A DNA stretch of 64,000 nucleotides from Cyclospora cayetanensis (lineage: Eukaryota > Apicomplexa > Conoidasida > Eucoccidiorida > Eimeriidae). A program made the position numbers and the translations under genes. Of this stretch, positions 11,206 through 22,501 are shown in pieces. The stretch spans positions 44,771-108,770 of the forward strand of contig NW_020312079.1 in the NCBI RefSeq assembly GCF_002999335.1, in the 5' to 3' direction. Numbering within the stretch: position 1 is the stretch's first letter; the number at the start of each line of letters is the position of its first letter. Under the pieces are notes generated by a model. That model was not told the origin of the DNA, ran no database searches, and saw only the letters and a list, made by a program, of their open reading frames with translations.

Positions 11206-13778
11206 ACCCAGCGAAAGGCTCACCTATAGCCATAGCTGCGCGGTGTCGAGGTTTGTGTGCTAGGAAGCTCTAGAAAAGGGAAACTCACGGTTGCCTCAGC
11301 AACGCTCACTTTATCCATGTTAAAAGGGGAAAACTCACTACCTTAACAAGCTGAGACGAATCTCCATGCGGGCGGCTCAGTATTGCAGCAAAACGAAGTC
11401 AGTTTTGAGTATGCGCCACGTTTTGAGGGCGATACGTCTCATTCCGTCTCGGAAAATTCCTTTCAAACATTCATCGGAGAATCAGCAGGAATGGGTAAAT
11501 ATTAGGAGGTTTGTGAGTGTGTAGAATAATGACGAGCTGCCAGCAGGCTGGTTGCCTGCTAGTCGCTCAGCGCGCCGCATTGAGCTGACCCACAGGTCAG
11601 CCATGAGTCTTGGGTGATATAGACCTCTCAATATTGGTTTCCTGAAGAAGCTTTAAACCCCTCGATTTTTCGCGGACTCTGCGCGGGCAAGTGACCCGCG
11701 TGGAGGTGAAGCGTCTACAGGCAGCCGTCACTGTGGGGCTTTTGTGCGCTGAGGAGACACTAGACAAGAGTTTTAGGGCGGTGGGGAATGCCCGCCTGAG
11801 CGAATTGTGAAGAAGTGTTTGCAGTTTTTGTTGCCTACTCGAGAACTTGCGGCTCTGCTTGGTTAACGCTAGTCACATCGGACGGTATTCCTCGCGTTCC
11901 TTGGTAATTGACCATCCTAAACCCTTGCCCTGCTTGATATAGTTAGCAGTATCTGTGGGTATTGCTGGATGATTCCTCGGCTATTGTCGCTAACGTGGTT
12001 TGTAGACTCAGATTTATGTGCACGCACTCTCAGGTATGTTGTCCCTACATTCTCTTTAATGCCTGGTGCATGGATGGGCTGATTTACATGCGGACATTGC
12101 TCTGTGAGGCGCGGAGGCATTGCTGAACTAGTGTATGTCTTGATTGCCCCTTAACATAGACAGTTGCACACGGTACTTGCCTTCTGTACTGTTGTTGCAG
12201 GAAGCTCACCCATTTTAACGCTCCGACCACAAAGAGCCATCGCGCTATCGGGGCCTTCTTCATTCTTCCCTCCTTCGTTGTTGATCAGTATGAGTCTTTC
12301 TTTCAGGCAAGTTCACTTTAGCGATGAGGCACACACTTATTTCTCTCATTCACACTGTTTTCCACGTTTCTGTTTGTCTGGATAGACATTGGGATAAATG
12401 TTTTTCACTCTCCTGCATCTCATCGGCCTCGACGTTAAGGAACGGAACATGTGGGCGGATGCTTTGAAGTGAAAAGGGAAGGGTGTGAAAGGGCTAAATT
12501 TCACTTGAATACCTTCTACTTCCTTAGCTGTGATTAGCTAAAAATCAGTAAGGACTCAACTGATTGGCTAGCATTTGGACATGGTGTTATTTCAGAGTAT
12601 TGTTAGCTTGACACAATAAGACTCAATGCTGTGTGCCTGCGCGCACTAGATGCTATGTGTAAAAATCTGCGAATGCCCTTGCTGCTTTGAGCGTGTATCG
12701 TCGCGCTCCCTAGCTGTGCCTCTTTCCTTGTGTCGGGAACTCTGAGGAGCACGCATGGAAATTAGAAATTGCTTTTGGGGAGCACTCCATAACTTTCTGT
12801 CAAGTTCATATTGAGCCTGGAGTTGGGTGCCTGCGGATTCCTTAGATGGGGGGTTGCAAAACTGTTTTGCCCAATCTCAGCACTGCATGTTTTTGCACAC
12901 GCTTTCCAGGCGTCACAACACTTGTAGAGTTGCTTTTTACGACCGTGCACAACACGAGTTATGAGATGACTAAAATACGCCTTTGCAAAAACGATCAATT
13001 AGCATGCGGCAGGTCCCCCTAAGGGCTCGAATGGTCTAGCGCATTGGGGGACACCAGATGGGTGTAGGCTGTGCTATATACGGCCAGAAAAATGGTGGCC
13101 GAGGTAGCCGCATCAATTAGCCCAATCCAGCGTTGGCACCCCAAGCATCCCAACAGCACTGACTGTTGCACATGAACAGTTGCTTTTTGACATTTGAAAA
13201 TTGGTAGTAGACAGTAGAAAATATTCAAGACTACAGTGTTTCCTGGAATCAAATTACCCGGGGAACGATCAAATGAAATAAAGGGCGAGGCTAGCAGTGT
13301 CAGCGAGTAAACGAACACCCTTACCAGCAGCGCCTCTGGAGGAGTTCGAAGCACTTGCATTGATACACAGGCGCATTGGAGAGTGTTACCTCTATTTTTT
13401 GGCTTTTCTTTCGTATTTCAAGCAATATTTTGTACCTGAGAAGGCCCCGAAGCCCTCCGCTATTACGTTCACGATCGAAGGGGGGCCCTCTGTAGGGTCT
13501 CTCTTGCATTGGGTGGGCCCCTGAAGGTGGCACCGTGCAAGGAAGAGAAGCCCTTTGCACTGCCTCCTTCAGCCTCTGTCTTCCCGGAGTCCGCCTCCAG
13601 GTGATGACAGCACGTTGGAGGAACGAGTTCTTCCAGGTACATGGAGCTCCCCATCAGCATACTTAGGCAGCGGCGACCCCGAGTGACCATGTCTCATGTG
13701 TGCCCCTCAAAGCCCCGCTGCGCCGCTGCTGGCCGCCGAAGCTGACGCCTATGAGGTGTTTTAGCCGCAGCCACAAGG
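11206..13778. other. Gene-poor interval with a repeat copy near 12.6-12.9 kb
   Basis: No gene is supportable. The segment 12590-12860 is the plus-oriented copy of the terminal-repeat-like sequence (GACTCAATGCTGTGTG to GGAGTTGGGTGCCTGCGGAT). It mirrors 9640-9900 and resembles 57545-57800. Short frames from 12762 to 13560 overlap on both strands with no motif. The 13560-13778 stretch is the presumed 5' flank of the large gene that follows. Confidence 0.45.
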
Positions 13779-16700
13779 ATGCAGGAACCCCCGCAACTCC
13801 AACAGCTGCTGCAGTTTGGCGGGTGCGTGACAGATCCTCAGCAGCACAAGGTGGTGCCCCTCCCTCGCCCTGTTTTCGTCTTCCCTCCTCCTCTGTACCA
13901 AACGCCGCCCCTGCATGTCCGTCCTGCCGCAGAGACGCAGCTGCAGCTACACTATCGCAGTGCCGCTTCTTTGCTGCTGCTGCACCTGCATGCCAGGGAT
14001 GCAGCAGCAGCAGCGGCAGCAAACGCAACAGCAGAGCAGGCAGTGGCGGTGGCAGTGCCAGCAGCCTCTGGGTGGCGCTATTCGTTGACCTACCTCGATG
14101 GACTAAGCTCCTTAGCCGCACTGCAGCAGGCGGATGCCTGTGGAGGCTTCGCCGCAGCAGCCAAGCCATCAGCAGCCCATCCAGAGAAGGCCACAGCAGC
14201 TGAAACATCCCTACCCTTATTCGCCGCTGCAGTGTGGATTGACGCATGGCCTTTGCTGCAGCAGCATGCAGCCCTGCAACAGCGAAACCGCCTGTCTCTG
14301 CAGCTCGCTCTGATTTTCGCTGCGCTACTTCTCGGCCAGCAGCAGCACCAGCACCATCAACTGCTGCTGCTGCTGGAGCTGCTGGATCTTTTACTTCAAG
14401 GCGACAGCAGTTTCTGTTGCAGCGCTCTTTGCAGCCTTCTCGTAACTCCCCAGCCTCTCTTGCTCTGCTGCCGCAGCACGATAGCGCAACACTTGTTGCC
14501 GCTTTTCTTGGGGGCCCACTACCGCAGGGGAGCCCACAGAGCTGCCTGGCTGCTGCTGCAGCACGCCTACACTCTGCATGCGACGCCGCCACTGCCCGCT
14601 GCAGCAGCAGCAGCACGGCTGCTTCGACGCCAGCACGCAGCCACAGCAAGCGAGCACGTCAAGGGAAGCGCAGAGTACCTGCCTGCTGCAGCAGCGGCGG
14701 CAGCTGCTGCAGCTGCGGGGGCAGCAGGGAGTGGCGATATCTCTGCAACTGCACACTGTCTTACTGTGCTTCGGATGCTCCGGCGCCACGAAGAGACTGC
14801 TGCTTTTATATCGGGTTGCCCTCCCTTAGCCGCTGCCGTCTTCCTGGTGTCTCTGCGACTCTTGTCAGCGGCAGCTGCATCAGGGAGTGTGTTGCTCCTA
14901 TGCAGGGAGGCGGAGCAGCTGCTGTTGCTGCTGTGGCGCTGTCGCAGCAGCAGAGTAGCCTGCCTGCTTTTAGGAGGCGCCCTTACGGTTTCCACACTGG
15001 GGGATGTCAGCAGAGTAAGGCTCGTAAGAGCAGAAATCTGGCCTGTGCTGCTGCAGCCCCCTGATGCTGCGACAGCCACGCAGCTGCTTGCTGCGAGGCC
15101 TTGTAGCGACAGCAGAGGGAGCAGCAGCTGCTGCAGTGGTGGTGGTGGTGGATTTTGCGAGAGCCTCACGTGCTGGAAGGGGTGCTGCATGGTCGCAGCA
15201 GTTCCGAGTGGTCAACTGAAAGACACCTCTTCAACGGACGTAGGTGCGAAGAACGACGGTGGAGGTTGTGGCAGCACCAGCAGCAGCAGGAGGGCTTCTG
15301 TAGGGGAGGCACCGCTCCTTGCGTGGCTCATGTGTTGCCCACCGTCCCCACGCCTGACGGAGTTGCTGCTGCCTCCAGAGCTGTTGCAGTCGTTGGTGCA
15401 CCTGCTGCAGCAGGAGACGAGGCAGCAGCGATTGGTCCTCCAGCAGCTGCAGCAGCAACTCGGAGCTGGATCGAACAGCTTCTTCGGACTCGCTGGTGCT
15501 GCTGCTGTGGCGCTTTCTGCAGGCAGCAAAGAGGGCTTGCTGCAGCGAGAGTGGTTCGTGTCTCGGTGGATGCCTACAGAATGCTGCGTGGCTGCTGCAG
15601 CCGCAACTGCGGAAAGCATGCAGAGCAGCAAGGCGCCGTGGTGGGCCTCCTTTGTTGGTGACGTCGCAGCACAAGTGCTGCTGTGGTGCTCTACGGCTTG
15701 TAGTCTCTCGCCTAGCGTGGCAGGGGGCGTGCAGGGGCCTTCTTTTCTTCGCCAGCTCCAGCATGCGCAGCAGCAGCAGCACGAAGACACGGCGGCGCCA
15801 GGCCAGAAGAAGCCAGCCGAGGAGGCTGCTGCAGGGGAGTCGGTAACAGCGCCAGCAGGGGCAGCACAGGCAGCGGGATATGAGCAGCTGCAGCTCTGCT
15901 GTGGCGCACTGCCCGTGTTACAGCAGCTACAGCATGCAACGGAGAGGCTTCCTGGGCCTTACGCATATCTCTGCCTGCTTGCACAGCGTCAACAGTTGTG
16001 TCTCCGCTGGCTGTTGTTTGCGGCTGCTGCTGCCCCCCTGCCTACAGCTGCTGCATTGTATCCATGGTGCTGCAGCACGCGCACTTGGAGCGAGGCGACT
16101 CTGCAGTTGATGAGGGCTTTGCAGCAGCCACACAAAAAGCCCAAGAGGATCCTCTTGGGCGGCTCCACATGCAGCCTTCCTCTCCCTCCGGATGCGTTTG
16201 TAAGAGATGCCGTGCTGCTGCCCACGCTGCAGTTCGTGTCGCTCTTCTACCCAGGCGGAGTCTCCAGAGAGACTGACAGAGCTGGGAGCTGCGGAGAGAA
16301 AAGCAAGACTGCGGCGCAAGAAGGAAAGGACGCAGGGGGTCTCTCCGCTGCTGCCGGGGTGTCTAATACGGCAGCAGCAATAGCAGCGGCAGGAGGCGGA
16401 GTTGCCTCGTTGCTGCCAGTAGCCATTCCGTTGCTGCAGCAGCTGCAGCAAGGCTGCAACAACAACAGCAGCTGGGTGGCTTCCTTCGTTGATTTTCTCT
16501 CACTGCTGCTGCAGCACTGGGCCCCATCAGCGACCCCGTTGTTTGTGGCTTCTGTTTCAGCCGCTTTTGCCGCTATAGCATTGTTACAGCTGCTGCTCCA
16601 ACCATCTCAGCTGTTCCTGGGTAACGCGAAGGCTGCTTCTGGCAACGTGCAGCCGCCTCGTGCTTCATCGGCAGGTGCCGCTGCAACGTGGGAAAAAGCG

Positions 16701-19700
16701 ACACTCCCAGACACTGCAGGAGAACCGGGAGCTGCACCCACAAGTGCAGCCCACGCAGCACAGGCCCTTCTCAACTGGGGTGTCTCGCTGTCCGTTTACT
16801 GCAGTAGCCATTTACTCAATTGGGTAATTCTAGAGCGAGGAGGCTATGCTGTCCGCGTGGGCTTGTGCAGTAAAAGCAACCGCACGGGTCCATTTCGGGT
16901 GTACATACACCCCGACAAGTGCAGCACGATGCATGGAGCCACGCAGCTACCCCTTTCCCCTCTGCTGACCGGTGCCCTTCTGCAGTCGCAAATGCTCGTG
17001 CTAATGGTGCTGCAGCATCCAGAACGCTACGGCTACTCTCTCCCCGGAAAGCTAGGCACCTTAAGCAGCGCCATCAACTCGCTAGCGAGCGCTGCCGCTG
17101 GAGGGCCGCCCTCCGTGCAACAAGTGCAGCAGGAACCGTCGATGGTCACAGGTCTTAAGGAGCTGCAGCACAACTTCCACCTACCGCAGGACCAGCCGCA
17201 GCCAGAATTTGTTGCGCAAAGTGCAGCGTGGCGCAGGCTGTTGCAGCGTCAAACCTGCAACCTCTTAGGCCCGTCCGCTAATCCCTACACAGTGGTACAG
17301 GAGCACCGACAGCAAGAACTTCCCGCGACGCCGCCTCCAGGGGTGCTTGCTGCTACTGCTGCTGCTGCTGCTGCTGCCGTGCGTCCTCCTGCGAGTGCAG
17401 CGGTGCTGCCTCATCGAGAGCTCCTTGCATGGATCCACAGAGGAGACGGAGAGGAGGACTGCAACAGCTGCCGCAGCGACGGCGAGCTGCATCTCCATTG
17501 GGGTGCAGCTGCAGCTCCCGCCTGTCTCTTCACGTCAGCGGCAAGGCCGCATGCGGGGTTCTGCTGCTGCTGCTGCCTGTCCGCTGCAGCGTGTGCTGCT
17601 TGTAGGAGGCGTCAAGGCGACGTCAGCAGCAGCAGCAGCAGCAACAACAAGGAGAAGGATTTCGCAACGGCGGTGGGCCTTTGCCATGCCGTGTGCGAAG
17701 GTGTTGCTGCGGAGCTTGCTGCCGCAACAGCAGCAACGGCTGCTGCACTGGCTGCTGCCGACGATATTTCGCCACACACTGGGGGGGATGTCTCTGCAGG
17801 ACGTCGGGAGCTCACCAGACGTTTAGAAGTTTGTTCGGCTGCGGAGCTGTTGCTGCGCTTGACGGCGGAGCATCACCGGCAGCAGGCGGGGTCGTTGACA
17901 GTTGCAGCAGCGACTGCGGCAACCCTGTCTGCTCTGCTGGTTGTCACCCCTGGAGGAACGTCTCAGGCCGCTGCAGAGCCTAGGGGGGGTCTAGTGAAAA
18001 GGAGGAGGATCTATTGCAACAGCAACCACAGCAGCAGCAAAACGCATGCTGCAACGACGCACGTAGACGGCAATGCCTCTCCGCTCCCCCTAAGGACGGA
18101 GGCCCTTTGTAGCGGGATGGTGCTCCTTCTCCTGCACTGGTGGCCATTCAGCAGCGGGCGGGGGTGTAGCAGCCAGAAGCACTCAGAAACGTCAGTTGCG
18201 GCAGCCTTGCCTACTGCGACAGACACCGCTTTGCCTGAGGGTTGCTGTGCGCTCCTCGGGGAAGTGCTGGCGCGACTGGCCCTTGATACAGCAGCGCCTG
18301 TTGGCTGGTGTCTGCTGCAGCTGCTCGCTGCTGCTGCTGCTGCAGTTGCTCGGAACGTGGCTTCAGGGGCAGCCTCAGGAGCCACAAACGCATGCACCCA
18401 GCACCGCGGCTCGAGAGGGGCGGATGGTGATTCTTCCGAGTGTCAAGAGTGCAGTGGGAGCACCGCAGCCAGCAAGAGCAACACGTACAGCGAGGGCAGC
18501 CTGCATGCCTCGTCTCGTTTCTTCGATGCCACATTTGGCCTTTGGCTCGCGTATGCGAACGCAGCAGCCGGCAATCCCCTCACGGGCTGTGGGAGTCAGG
18601 AGCGACAGCGGAAGCAGCAGCACCAACAACAAGACCAACTGGAAGCACTCTTGGAAAGAGATGTGGCATTAGCAAGGCCCTTCATACTGGCTAACGCTGT
18701 TGCTGACCTCCGTATGGCACACGAGTCTGAGAGCAGCAGCAGCAGCACCTCCAACAGGAGCCGATGCAACCTGCCTAGTGACAGGGAGTCTCACCAGAAC
18801 GCCCTGCGTGGCAGCGCAGGAGGCTCATGGCTCCCCGCTGCTGTACCTTCTACGTTTGGCCGTTGGATGCCTCTGATAGACGAGCATGAAGACCTCCTAT
18901 GCTCGCCTCTCGGTGATCCGGGAGTTTTCGTTGCCAAGGTACATATTGGCTCTGGCTCTCTCTCTGTCCCTGCATTCCGTCAATATACATGCATTTATAT
19001 ATTTTTCCGCGGATTTTCGCGAACAGCGCCACACCCTTCCCTGCCACGTTCTTGAATACTGTGCCTTTGCGTCTCTTCTACGAAGTGGCAGTAGGCAGAC
19101 GCTGTTGGCGCTTCTTCCACCTCCCTGATGGACGTTCCTTTGTTTGCCCCTTACGTTACACTTTCTCCGCAAGCTCCTGTACGGCTGTCTTGCCATACCG
19201 CACTCACTAGTGGTGTGTGTCTCCGTCATTTGTACTGCCTCCATTTCTGTGTTGAGGATGCTATTGTGCATCCCGCTGTGTCTCGTCAAGCCCATGTATA
19301 TATATATATATATGTATATATATGTATATATACATATATATGTGTATATATATGTATATATCTACATGCATATATATGTATATGTATGTGGGTGTATGTA
19401 CATGCAGCTGGCCCATGTGCCTCGTTGGATGCGGCGCGGCTTGTTGCGGAGTCTGGATTTGCTGCGCCTTCTCCTGAAGGCCTCTCCCCTTTCAGGGGTA
19501 CATGCGGCAGCAGCTGCTGCTGGACTGTGCTGCACCAGTGCCAATCCCAGCAGCAGCGGACTTGCAGCCCGGGAGCAACAGCAGCAACAGCAGCAGCAGG
19601 CTTGCTATCTGAGCTGCTTCTCCTGTGTTTTGTCTCTCCACGACTCTCACACCAGATGCAGTCCTTTCCCCCTCGTGTCTGTCCTATCTCTTCCTGCGAA

Positions 19701-21718
19701 CACAGGGCGCCCAAAGCAGGGGCACCAGCAGCCACGCGAGCCACCGCAGCAGCGACAACTGTCGCTTGAGCTGCCGTCAGAACGTCTAAAACTTCTGCGT
19801 CTGAACGCACCAGCACCTACCGCTTTTTCGCAGGAGCCAGCGGCTTCCCCGGGGGTCTCCTGGCGTGGGTTCGTTCTGGGTTGGCGAATTCTTGGCCGCG
19901 AGTTGCTGCTGCTGAATGCGCCTTTGGCCTTTGTTGATGCAACGGATGGGAGCAGCAGTTTGCTGCTGCGGCTGCGAGCAGCAGCAGCGAGTTGTCCGCT
20001 TGCTGCTGTCGCAGTGCCTTCCGCTACACTCGCATTAGAGGACGGGGGCCTGGGCGGATCCTTCGGAGCACCCCCTTGCTGCAGCACTTGTAGCGGCGGC
20101 GAGAGCGACAGACAGTGGCTGCTCCGCATGTGGAAGGCCATACAACAAGGCTTCAGTCCTTTGGCATTTCCCAGCGGCAGCAGCAGCGAATCCGTGGAAG
20201 CGCCTCTTGTGCTATTGCATCCCCTGCAGCTCCCCCTGGACGCCCCAGCCACGTGTTGCACAGGAGTAGGGGTGGGCAGTGCACCGTCGGCTGCCCTCCT
20301 AAGGGCCCTCGAAGAAGTGAAAGATAGTGCCATCCGCATGCTGCTGCAGCTACCTGCCGCAGAAGCAAGAGTGACAACAGCCTTGTTTCAGCAGCAGAAG
20401 CCGGCGGGGAAGCACCAGCAGCACGTGCTTCAGTGGGCCGTGCAGAATCCAGGGGCCGTGCTCCATGTCTGTAATGAAGTGCTGGGGGATCTACAAAGGG
20501 CCGCTCCGGAGCGATGGCAGCAAGTTTCAGCGGGAGCAGTAGCACTTCACGTGCCGCTTCACTCTCTGCTACCTGTGCTGCTTCATGGAGGCCCCCATCC
20601 CCTTCTGGTCGGACCGCTTTTGTGGTTTGTCTTGCTGCTGGGGCTCTTGGCTGCTGCAGGCTCTTCCTCCGACTTGCTATTGATACCGCCGCGCAACAAC
20701 ACTGGCAGCAGCAATGCGAGCAGCAGCAGCGAGGCGTCTGACTGTCCTTGTGGTGCTGCTGGATCCCCTGTGGACAGCCTCGCAGATATTGCTTGGAGCC
20801 TTCTCCTCATTTGGTTTGAAAGAACTCCATGGCTTCTGCTGCACGCGTTTCGTTGTCTCAAGAGGCTCCCTCGGAGCAGTGGGCATAAGCAGCAGCAGCA
20901 GCCCCAGGTGTTTTCTGCAGGAAAGGAAAACAGCGGAAGCCCCCTACCCTGGCCCACGCTGCGGTAAGTTCCTGCACCAGCACTGGTGAGAGGCAGGAGC
21001 GAAACAGGGGCATCGAGTGGACAGGAGACGGAAAGGGGCAGAGAGTTACGGCAACGGCGGTAAAGAGATTAGAGTAAGCAGGTTCAGCTAAACCATCCAT
21101 AAGACTTGTGAGGGCTGTGTTGTGATTTCCTCCTCAGGACAAGTTTTGGTTCCTTCTGTTCTCGCCGTTCCGTTCTTGGTCGTATGATGCGGCTTCCCTC
21201 TATTTTCGCCTTGAGGGCACCCCTGGGGGCAGGTGTAAGCGGTGGACGGACCCCACTTCAGCTGCCCTTTTGCCTAGCAGAATCTTTTGCTCAGTTACTT
21301 GAACTAGCATAGTGCAAATCACCCAGGGGGCGCAGTAACGAACAAAGTGACCGCGGCAGCAGTATTTTTGGCATGCAATCGATTTTGGTCTGTGGTTAGC
21401 ACGGTACTGCTTTTACCTACTTGATCCGCAATTACTCCCGACATGCCTTCTACATTAATATGCACAAAGGAGGGATTTCGCGCCTGGTCCCCTAATAGCA
21501 GAAGGCCTTTTCTACGTGGTCACGCTATTGGCACAGAGCATTTGGAGGTCTCTGAAGTCAGCGACTTTCCCTCTATTTTATTTGCGAAATTGGTCCGTTT
21601 TCTCTCATCATTTAACAACAAAAATTATTATAATGCGCATAGTGACACGCTTCTTCTGCACGAGCCGGGGCTGATTTCGGTCGTGTGGCTAATGCTGCGC
21701 GCGAACAATACAGCACAG
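13779..21718 (+). CDS. Very large Ala/Leu/Gln-rich protein, function unknown
   Basis: Exon 1 (13779-18938) is an uninterrupted 1720-codon frame from an ATG and ends at AAG|GTACAT. Exon 2 starts at 19408 after a TA-rich intron ending ATGCAG, in phase. It may end at 20907 (CAG|GTGTTT) or at 20965 (CG|GTAAGT). The first choice joins in frame to 21138-21232 (DKFWFLLFSPFRSWSYDAAS) and then to 21499-21718 (SDFPSILFAKLVRFLSSFNN), which ends at CAG|GTGAGC, so more exons may follow. The protein exceeds 2300 residues. It is mostly Leu-rich helical sequence interrupted by Ala, Gln and Ser runs. One strongly hydrophobic stretch (LLVGPLLWFVLLLGLLAAAG) lies in exon 2. I recognise no domain. Such runs are typical of Eimeria proteins, and the Leu-rich body could be an alpha-solenoid. 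Confidence 0.7.
16139..16160. repeat. Perfect 22-bp palindrome inside coding sequence
   Basis: GCCCAAGAGGA followed by its exact reverse complement, with no spacer. It lies in frame within exon 1 of the large gene, where it encodes part of KKPKRILLGG. A cruciform or RNA hairpin is possible; no function is implied. Confidence 0.8.
19296..19400. repeat. TA-rich microsatellite in an intron
   Basis: About 100 bases of alternating TA/TG/CA (TATATATATGTATATA and similar) lie in the intron between 18939 and 19407, directly upstream of the acceptor ATGCAG at 19407. An open frame runs through it, giving a Tyr-Ile repeat, but splice phase argues that it is removed. Confidence 0.8.
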
Positions 21719-22501
21719 GTGAGCGACAGGGGGTCCAGCAGGACCGGCAAGGCACACCGTTCTGAGAATATTCCTTCCCCTCATTGTAAATGAAAATTCG
21801 AGAAACTTCTAGTTGCTTTACTAATATATCTCATGCAAGCTTGAAATTGCTCGAATTTTCTAATAACTCTTTTAAAAACGCTGCCGTCAGTCGCAGGGGT
21901 CGCATGCATTGCCTTGCCCCAGGGGTGATACGCGGTAACTTCTCAATAGACTGCGTTGCTTCTTGATCAATGGGGAATAAAATTTTGTCTAGTTTGTTTT
22001 ATCTCAAAAGAAAACACAAAAGTTCTAAAGATAGGATGAGGAAAAGCTGCGCTAGAGGGACCACTGTGTACGCTTGCCTACAACGTCCAAAAACAACCCA
22101 AACTCGAAATGTCGTTAGCAGAAGCCACCTTCGATCAAACAAAGCGAATGCGTCTGCATAGGTGGTCTTGTTTTGGACAGTCAAATACTTGGATTTCCAT
22201 TCATTGAGCCCCAATTTTGGTTAAAAAGAGGAGCTCTCGAAGCAGTCACCAAGCTGCGAATTAGGCCTGGTTGCAAACCGTTCAACCTTTGGCGATCCAT
22301 GCTCCATTTCCCGTGCTCTTTTCTTAAGGAGATCTCTGCATATAACATGCGCAAATCAAACGCTTAGCAGATACTTTGCTGGCGTCTAGCAAAGCGGGGC
22401 CCTGAGCGAGCCCATTTAGGTTCCTCTTTCTCTGGGGGTTATCCTTAGGTTTCTTGTATCATAAATGCTCCGTCTCTGGGTCTTAGGGATATCTGGCGAG
22501 G
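21719..22501. other. Possible 3' part of the large gene, then intergenic
   Basis: A donor-like CAG|GTGAGC closes the last exon I could assign at 21718. Any further exon of that gene should lie here, but none is recognisable. The sequence is AT-richer than the coding stretches on either side. The bases just before 22502 are the 5' flank of the FAM184-like gene. Confidence 0.35.

Noticed and set aside
13663..18534. Long open frames antisense to, or in other frames of, the large gene (for example 14649-13663 minus and 15790-15212 minus)
   Set aside because: They are by-products of CAG/GCT triplet runs, which are open in several frames on both strands. None has splice-consistent partners, and the plus frame is far longer.
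19144..19407. Coding use of the frame through the TA microsatellite (Tyr-Ile repeat) as an N-terminus of a second protein
   Set aside because: The frame is the intron between 18938 and 19408. Donor, acceptor and phase all fit, and no ATG context supports a separate start.
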